Under the pieces are notes generated by a model. It did no database searches and had not been told where the DNA came from. It worked only from the letters and a program-made list of their open reading frames with translations. 33,293 bases of DNA from contig JAZKBL010000019.1 in the NCBI GenBank assembly GCA_040388665.1, forward strand, positions 1 through 33,293, written 5' to 3'. Positions within the stretch are counted from its first letter, which is position 1. Each line of letters opens with the position of its first letter. Of the stretch, positions 22,023-29,861 are shown piece by piece. Source of the DNA: DAHVFY01 sp040388665 (lineage in GTDB: Bacteria > Chlamydiota > Chlamydiia > Chlamydiales > Rhabdochlamydiaceae). Both the position numbers and the translations under genes were made by a program.

Positions 22023-22820
22023 ATGATAATGTGTATGATTAAAAAAATAGCCTTTTGTTTTTGTTCCCTACTGTTACTTGGTAGTTGTTCTTCACAACCA
22101 AAGAACGGACTAAAAGTGATTGCAACACCCGTGCCTCATGCGCAGATGTTAGAATTTGTTAAACCTGAACTCAAAGAGAAAGGGATTGATCTCGTGATCA
22201 TCGTAACGGATGATTACAATACGCCTAATAGAGCGCTTGCAGATTTTGACGTCGACGCTAATTTTTTTCAGCATCTCCCTTTCATGAACGAACAAATTAA
22301 ACAATTTCATTATTCCATTGAAAGCCTGGCAGGTATTGAACTTGAACCCCTCGGCATTTATTCCAAAAAAATTACATCTCTTGCAGATTTGAAAGACAAT
22401 GCTACGATTGCGATTCCTAATGATCCAACAAACGAAGCAAGAGCATTGCTTCTTTTGGAAGCTCACGGACTTTTAGAACTCGATAATCCTCATAACCTAC
22501 AGGCGACAGTATTGAATATCACAAGCAACCCTAAACATCTTAAATTTATCGAAGTAGATGCAGCCATGTTGCCTCGTTCTTTAGAAGATGTGGATGCAGC
22601 TGCAATCAATACAAACTATGCTCTTCAAGCAGGCTTATCTCCTACAAAAGATGCTCTTGCTCTCGAAGGGAAGGACTCTCCTTATGTGAACATCATTGCT
22701 ATTCGGATCGGTGATGAAAATCGCCCCGGTATCCAAGCTCTGAAAGCGGCGATGACCTCTGAAAAGATGAAGCAATTCATCTTAGAGACCTTCAAAGGCG
22801 CCGTACTTCCCGCTTTTTAG
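22023..22820 (+). CDS. metQ: MetQ/NlpA-family substrate-binding lipoprotein
   Basis: Periplasmic binding protein of a methionine-type ABC importer. The N-terminal hydrophobic stretch ends in the lipobox LLGSC, followed by SSQPKNGLKVIATPVPHAQML. Family landmarks are DDYNTPNRALADFDVDANFFQH, PLGIYSKKI, ATIAIPNDPTNEARALLLL, DAAAINTNYALQAGL and DSPYVNIIAIR (shown in pieces of the normal order). GGGAG lies 7 bases before ATG 22023; ATG 22035 would also serve. The partner genes metN and metI are not adjacent, so it must use an importer encoded elsewhere or has another role. Confidence 0.9.
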   Translation: MIMCMIKKIAFCFCSLLLLGSCSSQPKNGLKVIATPVPHAQMLEFVKPELKEKGIDLVIIVTDDYNTPNRALADFDVDANFFQHLPFMNEQIKQFHYSIESLAGIELEPLGIYSKKITSLADLKDNATIAIPNDPTNEARALLLLEAHGLLELDNPHNLQATVLNITSNPKHLKFIEVDAAMLPRSLEDVDAAAINTNYALQAGLSPTKDALALEGKDSPYVNIIAIRIGDENRPGIQALKAAMTSEKMKQFILETFKGAVLPAF

Positions 22821-23145
22821 AGCTTTTTAACTCTTTTGTTATCAAAGATCTTTGTGCAAAAAAGATGATCGTTAAAAAATAACTGCTTTTTTCTTGATAT
22901 TAAAAAATTGATCGGTTATAATTGCTTATTATTAACAAATGAGGACGACATGTTTATAACAAACACAGAGGCAGCTTTCAGCTCTTCTCGTCTTTATTTT
23001 TCTTTTTTCTTTTCTTTTTTGATGCGACGCTTAATGCGACGCTCATAATTTTTTTCTAATTAAATAGTTATTTTTTTTTGTAAACACAACAAAGTCTCTG
23101 AGAATTTGTTGTAAAATTAATATTTTAAATTATATGAGGTTTTTT
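22821..23145. other. Intergenic region with a Phe-rich mini-ORF
   Basis: Holds a frame of 32 codons (22950-23048, ATG with GAGGA 4 bases upstream) reading MFITNTEAAFSSS, then RLYFSFFFSFLMRRLMRRS. Seven Phe codons, six of them in the second half, recall leader peptides of attenuated operons. The sequence ATGCGACGCTTA is repeated as ATGCGACGCTCA. A T-run (TAGTTATTTTTTTTTG) follows. The rest is A/T rich with no gene. The mini-ORF lies about 100 bases before the next coding start; see findings. Confidence 0.4.
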
Positions 23146-24279
23146 ATGTCATTTACAATTGACTCAGTATTTTTATATGCAGATTTTTATGAAAACAAAC
23201 AAGAGCATTTGGGTTTGTTGCAAGCTATTGCAACCAATGCAGATCTTACGGCTAAAACCTTACTTGATGGAAGGTTATCTCTTTTAGATCCAATCGTGCA
23301 TGATGATTCTTGTCTTGTGCGCGGCTTAGCTATTGTTCAGATTGGAAGAGATGATGCTGTTCTTGAGGAAGCAAAGCAGCTTAGAGTTGTTTCAAAAAAG
23401 GCAATTGGAAATATTTCTAGTGCACTAAGTGGTAAAACCAGAGGAAAGGAAACTCTTTCATTTTCATCTTCGTCTCAATTGATTTTTCTTCAACTCGCGC
23501 ATTTATTGACGGTGGCCAAAATTTTCAAGGCTAATGCTTCTGGACACGAAGTTGCAAAGATTGATTTAAATAGTTTGCGGTCAAAATTAAGGGTTAAAAA
23601 TCTTGTTAGCATCGAGTCTTTAGGAAAATTAGTCGATCACTGTCAGCATCAGATTTCTGAGATCTCTGTCTGTTTTATTCAAGAAGAGGCCTTTCGATTA
23701 AGTGTGATTGAGAGCAAGTTTTTACAGATACAGCTTCAAGTTGTTGAGACCATTGCTCCGCCTGTTTCTCTTTCAACAAGAAAATGTTGTTGCTTGTTTT
23801 ATAACACAAAGACTGTTCTTTTGAGGGCACGAGAGCTGCGCATTCCCATTTTTGTAAGAGAACATGAGGAAAGCACTCTTGGGATTATTTGCCGGTCAGA
23901 GGAGTCTGGAGAATTTTTGCAACCAATCTCTTCTTTTGAAGCAATAGAGCTTGCAGATGATCTCCCTATTCTAGTTGTTCATGCATTTCTACCTTCTGGG
24001 TTTGATCAAAATGTTTTTGAAAGACATGTCAGTGAAGAGACTCTTGAAAAATTGATTCTTAGTAGTGTGGCGCTGAATTATCAATATAGCATTCAGAATG
24101 AAGATCCTTCAAAATTTTCGCCAGAAGCACTTCAAGAGCTTGAAGGGTATCGAGGGCTTGGGGTCGCTCTAGGATGTCAATTACCTAATCCAAGAGCGTT
24201 AACAGCAGTGCATATTCATGCATCGACGGTAAATGAAGAAAGGGGACGTTATGACCGCTGCAAAAAAAAGACAGCCTAA
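23146..24279 (+). CDS. Lineage-specific protein of unknown function
   Basis: A 377-aa protein without signal peptide or clear membrane segment and with no family that I recognise. The middle has a stretch of consecutive Cys (TRKCCCLFYNTK) and hydrophobic, helix-rich segments such as SSSSQLIFLQLAHLLTVAKI. A short C-terminal part reads FSPEALQELEGYRGLGVALG. ATG 23146 is preferred over ATG 23134, which overlaps the likely ribosome site TGAGG. The gene overlaps the transporter start by 29 bases, a sign of joint translation. It may be an unrecognised chlamydia-specific protein or effector. Confidence 0.65.
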   Translation: MSFTIDSVFLYADFYENKQEHLGLLQAIATNADLTAKTLLDGRLSLLDPIVHDDSCLVRGLAIVQIGRDDAVLEEAKQLRVVSKKAIGNISSALSGKTRGKETLSFSSSSQLIFLQLAHLLTVAKIFKANASGHEVAKIDLNSLRSKLRVKNLVSIESLGKLVDHCQHQISEISVCFIQEEAFRLSVIESKFLQIQLQVVETIAPPVSLSTRKCCCLFYNTKTVLLRARELRIPIFVREHEESTLGIICRSEESGEFLQPISSFEAIELADDLPILVVHAFLPSGFDQNVFERHVSEETLEKLILSSVALNYQYSIQNEDPSKFSPEALQELEGYRGLGVALGCQLPNPRALTAVHIHASTVNEERGRYDRCKKKTA

Positions 24280-25645
24280 GGCTCTTTTTCTTCTTTGTTT
24301 TACTTCGATGTGGGAATGCTTCAGCTATTATGGGATGCGTGCGCTGCTTGTTCTTTATATGATCGGGCAGCTCTCTTATACACAGGCTGATGCGTTTAGC
24401 ATTTATGGTCTCTACACGATGCTTGTAGAACTTCTAGCTATTGCAGGAGGGTACTGCGCTGATAAAATTTGGGGTGTGCGCTCTTCCGTTTTTTTGGGAG
24501 CAGTTTTAATTGCTATAGGGCATCTTTTTTTAGCCTTAAATGCATTTCCAGCGATGTTTTTTATAGGACTTGGCTTTATTATTGTTGGCTCAAGTTTTTT
24601 TAAACCTAATCTTAAAGCACTTTTGGGATCTTTTTATGAAAAAGAGGACCTACGTCGTGATGAGGGATTTACCCTTTTTTATACAGGAATGAATGTTGGT
24701 GGATTTTTGGCAACGGTGGCTTGCGGATATGCTGCGCAGGTTTTTGGCTGGCATATTGGGTTTGGCCTTGCAGGTTTTGGCATGTTGCTTGGTATGGGAA
24801 TGCTTGTGGCCAAGCGGGTGCTTTTAAATGGTAAAGGAAATAGCCCGAAAGGGATAAGCTGGTTTAAGAAGGTTTTATGTGGTGTTCTTACATTGATTGC
24901 AGTTGGCATTGCCGCTCTGATTTTGCGGTATCATGGAGAATCAACTTATTTTGCTCCACTGATCGGGATTGGAGGTTTGATCTATCTATTTTTACAGACA
25001 AAAGGAGTTTCTTTTAAAGAAAAACGTTCCATTTTCATTATTGTTGGGAGTGTTTTTTTACTGATGATCTATTTTGCGCTCGATGAGTTAATGGGATCCC
25101 TTTTGGCGGTATTTTCTTCTACTTATGTTTCGACGCAAGTTGGAGGTATTATTGTGCCAAGTTCAGTTTTAATCGCTGCAAATCCTTTGACGATCATTCT
25201 GTTGGGTGTAGTGATCTCAAAATTTTCCTTAAAAATAAGTTTTTTTGGAAAAATTACGACAGCATTTTTGTTTCTTGCTGCAGGCTTTTTTTTACTTTAT
25301 ATGGGAACTCTTTTTCCAAATACGGCACAACTTGTTTCGGTTTTTTTCCCGTTGTTTAGTTACGTGTGCATTGCTGTGGGGGAACTCTTCATCGCCCCTA
25401 CAATCTATGCTTATTGTTCAAGAGAGGCTCCCGAACATTTGAAGGGAATGTTCATGGGACTTGTTGCTTTGGGCTTTTCTTATGGCAGCTTTTTTAGCGG
25501 AACGCTTGCGCAAATCGTCAACCCACATACCCTCAACGACTATACATACTTGTTTTTAGGGATAATGCTGTTTACATTGCTATTGGCTGCGAGTCTTAAG
25601 CTATTTCTGAAAAAACGAGTAGTCAATGTATTGGAGCTATCTTGA
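24251..25645 (+). CDS. POT/PTR-family proton-dependent oligopeptide transporter
   Basis: 464-aa major-facilitator protein importing di- and tripeptides with protons. The first helix has the family signature FTSMWECFSYYGMRALLVLYM (usual form ERFSYYG; here Cys replaces Arg). Further motifs are GGYCADKIWGVR, FFKPNLKALLGSFY and FTLFYTGMNVGGF, plus a C-terminal block around FFPLFSYVCIAVGELFIAP. About 14 hydrophobic segments follow. ATG 24251 with AAAGGGG is preferred over GTG 24233. The Glu-x-x-Glu-Arg motif takes part in proton coupling, so the Arg-to-Cys change is worth noting. The 3' end overlaps the convergent ABC-F gene by 9 bases. Confidence 0.93.
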   Translation: MTAAKKRQPKALFLLCFTSMWECFSYYGMRALLVLYMIGQLSYTQADAFSIYGLYTMLVELLAIAGGYCADKIWGVRSSVFLGAVLIAIGHLFLALNAFPAMFFIGLGFIIVGSSFFKPNLKALLGSFYEKEDLRRDEGFTLFYTGMNVGGFLATVACGYAAQVFGWHIGFGLAGFGMLLGMGMLVAKRVLLNGKGNSPKGISWFKKVLCGVLTLIAVGIAALILRYHGESTYFAPLIGIGGLIYLFLQTKGVSFKEKRSIFIIVGSVFLLMIYFALDELMGSLLAVFSSTYVSTQVGGIIVPSSVLIAANPLTIILLGVVISKFSLKISFFGKITTAFLFLAAGFFLLYMGTLFPNTAQLVSVFFPLFSYVCIAVGELFIAPTIYAYCSREAPEHLKGMFMGLVALGFSYGSFFSGTLAQIVNPHTLNDYTYLFLGIMLFTLLLAASLKLFLKKRVVNVLELS

Positions 25646-27211
25646 GAGATATTCTTCGAGGGGACCTTCGAAGATGGAGAGGCCTTTGTCTTCAAAGGTA
25701 AAGAGTTTGGTGGTAGCGTTGCTGATGAGATCTCTGTCATGGCTTGCTACGATGACAGTTCCTTTGTAGTCTTTAAGAGCCCATGCGAGTGCTGATACAG
25801 CTTCGAGGTCGAGATGGTTGTTAGGTTCGTCGAGGATGAGGACGTTGTAATTGCAGAGCATCATGCCGCCGAGGATGAGACGTGCTGTTTCTCCGCCGGA
25901 GAGGTGAGCTACGGGTTTAAAGGCGTCCTCGCCGGAGAAAAGCATTTTACCGAGAATGCTGCGGATGTCTTGGTCGTAGACATTATCTCTTCTTTTTTTA
26001 AGCCATTCAAAAGCTGTTAGATTACTTTTTTTATCGATGATTTCAGAGTGATTTTGTGGAAAGTAGCCTATTTGTACTTGGTGTCCCACTTCAATTTTAC
26101 CGCCATCTTGTGGAAGGACGCCGGCTAGCATTTTAAGGAGAGTTGTCTTTCCTTTACCATTGTTTCCAATGACAGCAATTTTATCTCCGCGTGCGATGTC
26201 GCAGGAGAATTTATTGATGATTTGCGGTCCGTCATATCCTTTGCTGATTTCTTCGAGTTTGAAGACGACTTGTCCTGATGGTTTTTCTGGGGGATAGAAA
26301 CGGATGTAAGGACGTTGAATGTTGGATTTTTTTAGTTCCTGAGGCTCTAATCTTTCGATTTCTCGAAGACGAGACTGAACTTGGCTAGCTCTTGTACCAG
26401 CACCGAAACGAGCGACGAATTCTCTTAGTTGCGCAACTTTCTTTTCTTTTGACTTGTTTTCCGATTCAGCGCGCGAACGAACGGACGACTTGGCAACGAT
26501 CATATCATCGTAATTGCCGGGATAAATGATGACAGTTTCGTAATCGATATCAGCAATGTGTGTCGTTACTGTGTTGAGGAAATGGCGGTCATGGCTGACA
26601 ACAACAAGCGTGCCTTTGTAATTGTGAAGGAACTCTTCTAACCAACTGATGGATGTAAGGTCAAGATGGTTTGTCGGTTCATCGAGGAGAAGCGCTTGAG
26701 GATTGCCAAAGAGGGCTTGGCATAGCATGACGCGGAACTGCACATCGGTTGGTATCGTATGCATTTTATTGTTGTGGAGCTCTACAGCAATACCCATGCC
26801 GGTGAGAAGCTCCTCAGCATCAGATTCTGCGGTATAGCCATCTTCTTCGCAAACGATCTCTTCACACTCACCAAGGCGGATGCCGATTTCATCGGTCATT
26901 TCTACGTCATAGAGTCGTTCTCTTTCACTCATAGCATCCCAAAGGCGTCGATTGCCCATCATGACGACATCAATGAGGCGCGCATCGCGATAATCTTCGA
27001 TATTTTGTTTGAGGAACCCAACTTTATTAGGAAGAGTGACAGTGCCGCTCGTAGCTTCTTCTGTACCCATTACAATTTTAAGCAAAGTTGATTTTCCAGA
27101 CCCATTAGGACCGGTTAATCCATAGCGATTTCCTTCACTAAAAGTGACATTAACATCATCAAAGAGAATTCTTGCGCCAACTTTTTTGCTAATTGATTTG
27201 AGTGTAATCAT
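25637..27211 (-). CDS. ABC-F family ATPase (YbiT-like)
   Basis: A 524-aa soluble protein with two ATP-binding cassettes, a type that works on the ribosome rather than in membranes. Cassette 1: GPNGSGKSTLLK and LLLDEPTNHLDL. Cassette 2: GNNGKGKTTLLK, LSGGETARL and VLILDEPNNHLDL. Cassette 1's ABC signature is degenerate (PTDVQFRVML in place of LSGG), as is common in this group. The inter-domain linker (SENKSKEKKVAQLREFVARF) carries the basic helices. The order and length resemble E. coli YbiT and Chlamydia CT348, next to xerC as there. It is probably a translation factor or resistance-type factor. Confidence 0.92.
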   Translation of the reverse strand: MITLKSISKKVGARILFDDVNVTFSEGNRYGLTGPNGSGKSTLLKIVMGTEEATSGTVTLPNKVGFLKQNIEDYRDARLIDVVMMGNRRLWDAMSERERLYDVEMTDEIGIRLGECEEIVCEEDGYTAESDAEELLTGMGIAVELHNNKMHTIPTDVQFRVMLCQALFGNPQALLLDEPTNHLDLTSISWLEEFLHNYKGTLVVVSHDRHFLNTVTTHIADIDYETVIIYPGNYDDMIVAKSSVRSRAESENKSKEKKVAQLREFVARFGAGTRASQVQSRLREIERLEPQELKKSNIQRPYIRFYPPEKPSGQVVFKLEEISKGYDGPQIINKFSCDIARGDKIAVIGNNGKGKTTLLKMLAGVLPQDGGKIEVGHQVQIGYFPQNHSEIIDKKSNLTAFEWLKKRRDNVYDQDIRSILGKMLFSGEDAFKPVAHLSGGETARLILGGMMLCNYNVLILDEPNNHLDLEAVSALAWALKDYKGTVIVASHDRDLISNATTKLFTFEDKGLSIFEGPLEEYLSR

Positions 27212-27242
27212 AAGTTATTATGATAGCATAGATAAGGAGAAA

Positions 27243-28139
27243 ATGTCTAAGGCAAAAGAGCAGTTTTTAGAGTATTTGAATGTGGTTAAAAACGCTTCAC
27301 CGCACACTTTACGTAATTATGGACTTGATTTAGAAGCTTTAGAAAAATTTCTTGGTAAAGAAGCCTCTCTTTTACACGCTGATAAGAGGGCTTTGCGTGC
27401 TTTTCTTGCGCAGCTAAAAGATTCCGGGATGAGTAAGCGCTCAATAATGCGCAAATTATCTTCTCTTCGTTCTTTCTATAAATTTTTTAAAAAAAACAAA
27501 GAGATTGCTGTTGATCCCATGGAAGAGATAGACAGTCCGAAGCTTAATAAATCTATTCCTCATTTTCTGTCTTATGATCAGGTGGAACGTCTTTTTGCGC
27601 TGCCGGATGTTGCGGAATTACATGGGCTGCGTGATCGGTGTATGATGGAAATTTTTTATAGCTCAGGCCTTCGTGTCAGCGAGCTTATTGGTCTTAATCG
27701 AAGTGATTTTGATAGAAAAAATTTCCGTTTGCGCATAAGAGGTAAGGGCAAGAAAGAGAGGGTCGTTCCTATCACTAAATCTGCAGCTCAGCTTCTTATA
27801 AATTATTTGGAGCATCCTTTTAGACAAAGCCTTGAGGAGGATGGGGAAGCTGTTTTTCTTAACAAATTTGGAAAACGGCTGACAGTACGTTCTGTAGATC
27901 GTAAATTTGAAGAATATTTGAAGCTAAGCGGTCTTGCAGGTAAGGTGACGCCTCACACAATCCGCCATACGATCGCAACGCATTGGCTTGAAAAGGGGAT
28001 GGATCTTAAGACGATTCAGACGCTTTTAGGGCACGCTTCTCTTGCAACGACGACGATTTATACACAGGTTTCGATGCGTCTAAAACGCGATGTGTACGAA
28101 AAGACCCACCCTTTAGCTCTTAATGATTCTGAGGATTAA
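27243..28139 (+). CDS. xerC: Tyrosine recombinase XerC
   Basis: With XerD it resolves chromosome dimers at dif. N-terminal SAM-like core-binding domain: ASPHTLRNYGLDLEALEKFL and SMSKRSIMRKLSSLRSFYKF region (MSKRSIMRKLSSLR). Catalytic domain: Arg in SSGLRVSELIGL (about residue 144), Lys in RGKGKKERVVPI, His-x-x-Arg in HTIRHTIATHWLEKG, the second His in LLGHASLATT and the nucleophile Tyr in IYTQVS. ATG 27243 follows AAGGAGAAA; the frame upstream overlaps the divergent ABC-F gene and is not used. The place beside the ABC-F gene agrees with Chlamydia CT347-CT348. The 298-aa length is normal. Confidence 0.95.
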   Translation: MSKAKEQFLEYLNVVKNASPHTLRNYGLDLEALEKFLGKEASLLHADKRALRAFLAQLKDSGMSKRSIMRKLSSLRSFYKFFKKNKEIAVDPMEEIDSPKLNKSIPHFLSYDQVERLFALPDVAELHGLRDRCMMEIFYSSGLRVSELIGLNRSDFDRKNFRLRIRGKGKKERVVPITKSAAQLLINYLEHPFRQSLEEDGEAVFLNKFGKRLTVRSVDRKFEEYLKLSGLAGKVTPHTIRHTIATHWLEKGMDLKTIQTLLGHASLATTTIYTQVSMRLKRDVYEKTHPLALNDSED

Positions 28140-28147
28140 AAAAGGAT

Positions 28148-28494
28148 CGGGAAAGCGTTAAGCCGGATCCTGTCATTGAGCAATCATTCGTCTAGGGGTC
28201 CTGTTACCAGAACCCTCAAGCGGCTCTTATGATGGGTCCCGCGGAGAACGGTTAATGACCCATGCTTGTCCTTGCTTCAGATAGGGTTTATCGCACCGCA
28301 CATCTCTGTAGCGTGTGGCTAGTTCTTAAAACTAGCATTTTCAGCCTGTCTATTTAGTTGCTTAAAATAGCGGTGTATTTTCTGTGACACTTTCCGTAGC
28401 CTTACGGCCCCCAGTTTTTCACTGGTATCCTCTCCTGTGAAGTCCAGACTTTCCTCCCCTGTGGTGTACACAGCGGCGATTGCTTGCTTTCCCG
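28148..28494 (-). ncRNA. rnpB: RNase P RNA (bacterial type A)
   Basis: Catalytic RNA of ribonuclease P, which matures tRNA 5' ends. On the minus strand the 5' and 3' ends pair as P1 (CGGGAAAGC with GCTTTCCCG). Universally conserved blocks are in order: GGGGAGGAAAGTCTGGACTT at 28439-28461, GTAACAG with GACCCC, GACGAATGATTGCTC, and GACAGGATCCGGCTTA before the P1 3' strand, matching E. coli AGAACCCGGCTTA. Total about 347 nt is right for bacterial RNase P RNA. It starts 9 bases after the stop of the upstream zinc-ribbon gene. A GGATC-GATCC stem and T-run near the 3' end could terminate it. Confidence 0.95.
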
Positions 28495-28503
28495 AAAAAA
28501 AAA

Positions 28504-29271
28504 TTAAGCGCTTGCCATGCGGCGACGGCGTCTTTTTGTTGCAGTACCAGTCCCTTCAGTCGCTTCAATATCTTGCCAATAGTGGATGCGGGAACAGTGT
28601 TCACAAAAAACCAGATTTGTTCCTTTGCGCACGACGTTTTCGTGCTGAGCTGTAAGGACGATGTGGCAGCCGCTGCATGTACGATTTTCGATAGGAACGA
28701 TGACTCGATCCTTTTTATTGCGTAAAAGCCTTTCATAAATGCGGAGCAATTCTGGGTCTGCGTCTTTAGCTAGAAGGTCTCTTTGATCTTTTAAAGTTTG
28801 GCCTTCTTGATTGATGAGTTTGATGCTAGAATCGATCTCTTTTTGTAAAGCAAGGCTGCTTTCTTCAGAAATAACTAGGCTTTCTTTGATTTTTTCTAAG
28901 ATTTCTTCTTCTGAAACGCGTCTATCAACAAGGTCGGAGATTTTTTGTTCGAGGGCAATTTTCTCTCTTTCTGCAGCCGTCATTTCATGTGTCAATGCAT
29001 TGAATTCATCAGCTTTTTTGATGTTTCCTTGCTGACTTTCTAGCCGCTTCATTTTTGTCGTTACTTCTTGAACTTTAGATTCAAAAGCTTGAGAATTTTT
29101 TTGGATTTCTTTAATTTCCTGCTCTTTATCTGTAAGCTGCAGGCGAAGTTCTTTCCGTAGATCTGCGATTTGTTCTAATTCTTTTAGACGTTCTTTTTTA
29201 ACCCGCATTAAACGGATCATTTTCATGTCTAGCTCTTGGATATCTAGAATATGCTTGAGAGACTCTTGCAT
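28504..29271 (-). CDS. Coiled-coil zinc-ribbon protein (CT398/CdsZ-like)
   Basis: 255 residues: a long coiled coil from about residue 5 to 170 (heptads such as LKHILDIQELDMKMIRLMR and KMKRLESQQGNIKKADEFNAL), then a C4 zinc ribbon with CSGCHIVL and CEHCSRIHYW. The C-terminal Arg-rich tail (KRRRRR) is extra. This layout is that of Chlamydia trachomatis CT398 (CdsZ), reported to contact sigma-54 RNA polymerase and the type III secretion apparatus, and of related C4-type zinc-ribbon proteins in other bacteria. rnpB follows directly downstream on the same strand. Confidence 0.88.
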   Translation of the reverse strand: MQESLKHILDIQELDMKMIRLMRVKKERLKELEQIADLRKELRLQLTDKEQEIKEIQKNSQAFESKVQEVTTKMKRLESQQGNIKKADEFNALTHEMTAAEREKIALEQKISDLVDRRVSEEEILEKIKESLVISEESSLALQKEIDSSIKLINQEGQTLKDQRDLLAKDADPELLRIYERLLRNKKDRVIVPIENRTCSGCHIVLTAQHENVVRKGTNLVFCEHCSRIHYWQDIEATEGTGTATKRRRRRMASA

Positions 29272-29356
29272 TGCAACCCACCTTTTACAAATGTAAGCAG
29301 ATTATCTTCTCTAGTGGATTATAGCTCAAGGAAAAATATTTTTTAATAAAAATTTC

Positions 29357-29386
29357 TTGACAATCTTGCTATGCGAAAGACAGAAT
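29357..29386 (+). promoter_or_regulatory. Candidate promoter for the E-set-like protein gene
   Basis: TTGACA (29357-29362) is a perfect -35 box, and CAGAAT (29381-29386) after 18 bases is a fair -10. The coding start is 36 bases downstream, with AAGGAGAAAGG as ribosome site. Alternative -10-like sequence: CATTAT at 29393-29398. Confidence 0.45.
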
Positions 29387-29421
29387 GTGGTTCATTATAG
29401 AGATTTTAAGGAGAAAGGATC

Positions 29422-29769
29422 ATGGTGCGTAAAAAGGTAGAGGAGACAAAAAAGGCTGCTGTTAAAAAAATGCCTGAAAAGAAAAAAATGGTGCAAAAGC
29501 CTCGAAGAGCTGTAAGCCGATCAAGCATTCGCATCAAGTGCAATGTAGGGTATGGGAATAATCTTTTTATTCGAGGACAAGGCCCTGGTTTGAGCTGGAT
29601 GCAAGGCGTGCCTTTAACAAATATTGCAGCTGATGAGTGGGTTTGGGAGACAGGTGAGCCTTTTGATGCATGTGAATTTAAAGTGTTGGTTAATGACACA
29701 AAATATGAGTCTGGAGAAAATCATCGATTGCCGCCTGGCGCTACAGTGCAATATACCCCGGATTTTTAA
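29422..29769 (+). CDS. Small basic protein with E-set/carbohydrate-binding-like domain
   Basis: 115 residues: a Lys/Arg-rich N-terminal tail (VRKKVEETKKAAVKK and on to about residue 33) joined to a beta-rich domain reading NNLFIRGQGPGLSWMQG, VPLTNIAADEWVW and CEFKVLVNDTKYESGENH. The pattern (LFIRGxGPGLSWxxG, W-x-W, DxKxE) is like CBM20/48-type E-set domains found in small proteins of the PVC group. No enzyme domain follows. The basic tail suggests binding to nucleic acid or a polyanion; the domain suggests glycan or protein binding. Function not known. Confidence 0.7.
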   Translation: MVRKKVEETKKAAVKKMPEKKKMVQKPRRAVSRSSIRIKCNVGYGNNLFIRGQGPGLSWMQGVPLTNIAADEWVWETGEPFDACEFKVLVNDTKYESGENHRLPPGATVQYTPDF

Positions 29770-29861
29770 CCAGAACTTATAACATTGGTATAAGCTATCT
29801 CAATCTTTGACGAGATTTCCCTTTTTTGTAAGAATGCTCTTCAAAAGATTTAGGTTCATAA

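Noticed and set aside
28419..28736. Open frames on both strands across 28,419-28,736
   Set aside because: Explained by RNase P RNA and the zinc-ribbon coding sequence read in wrong frames.
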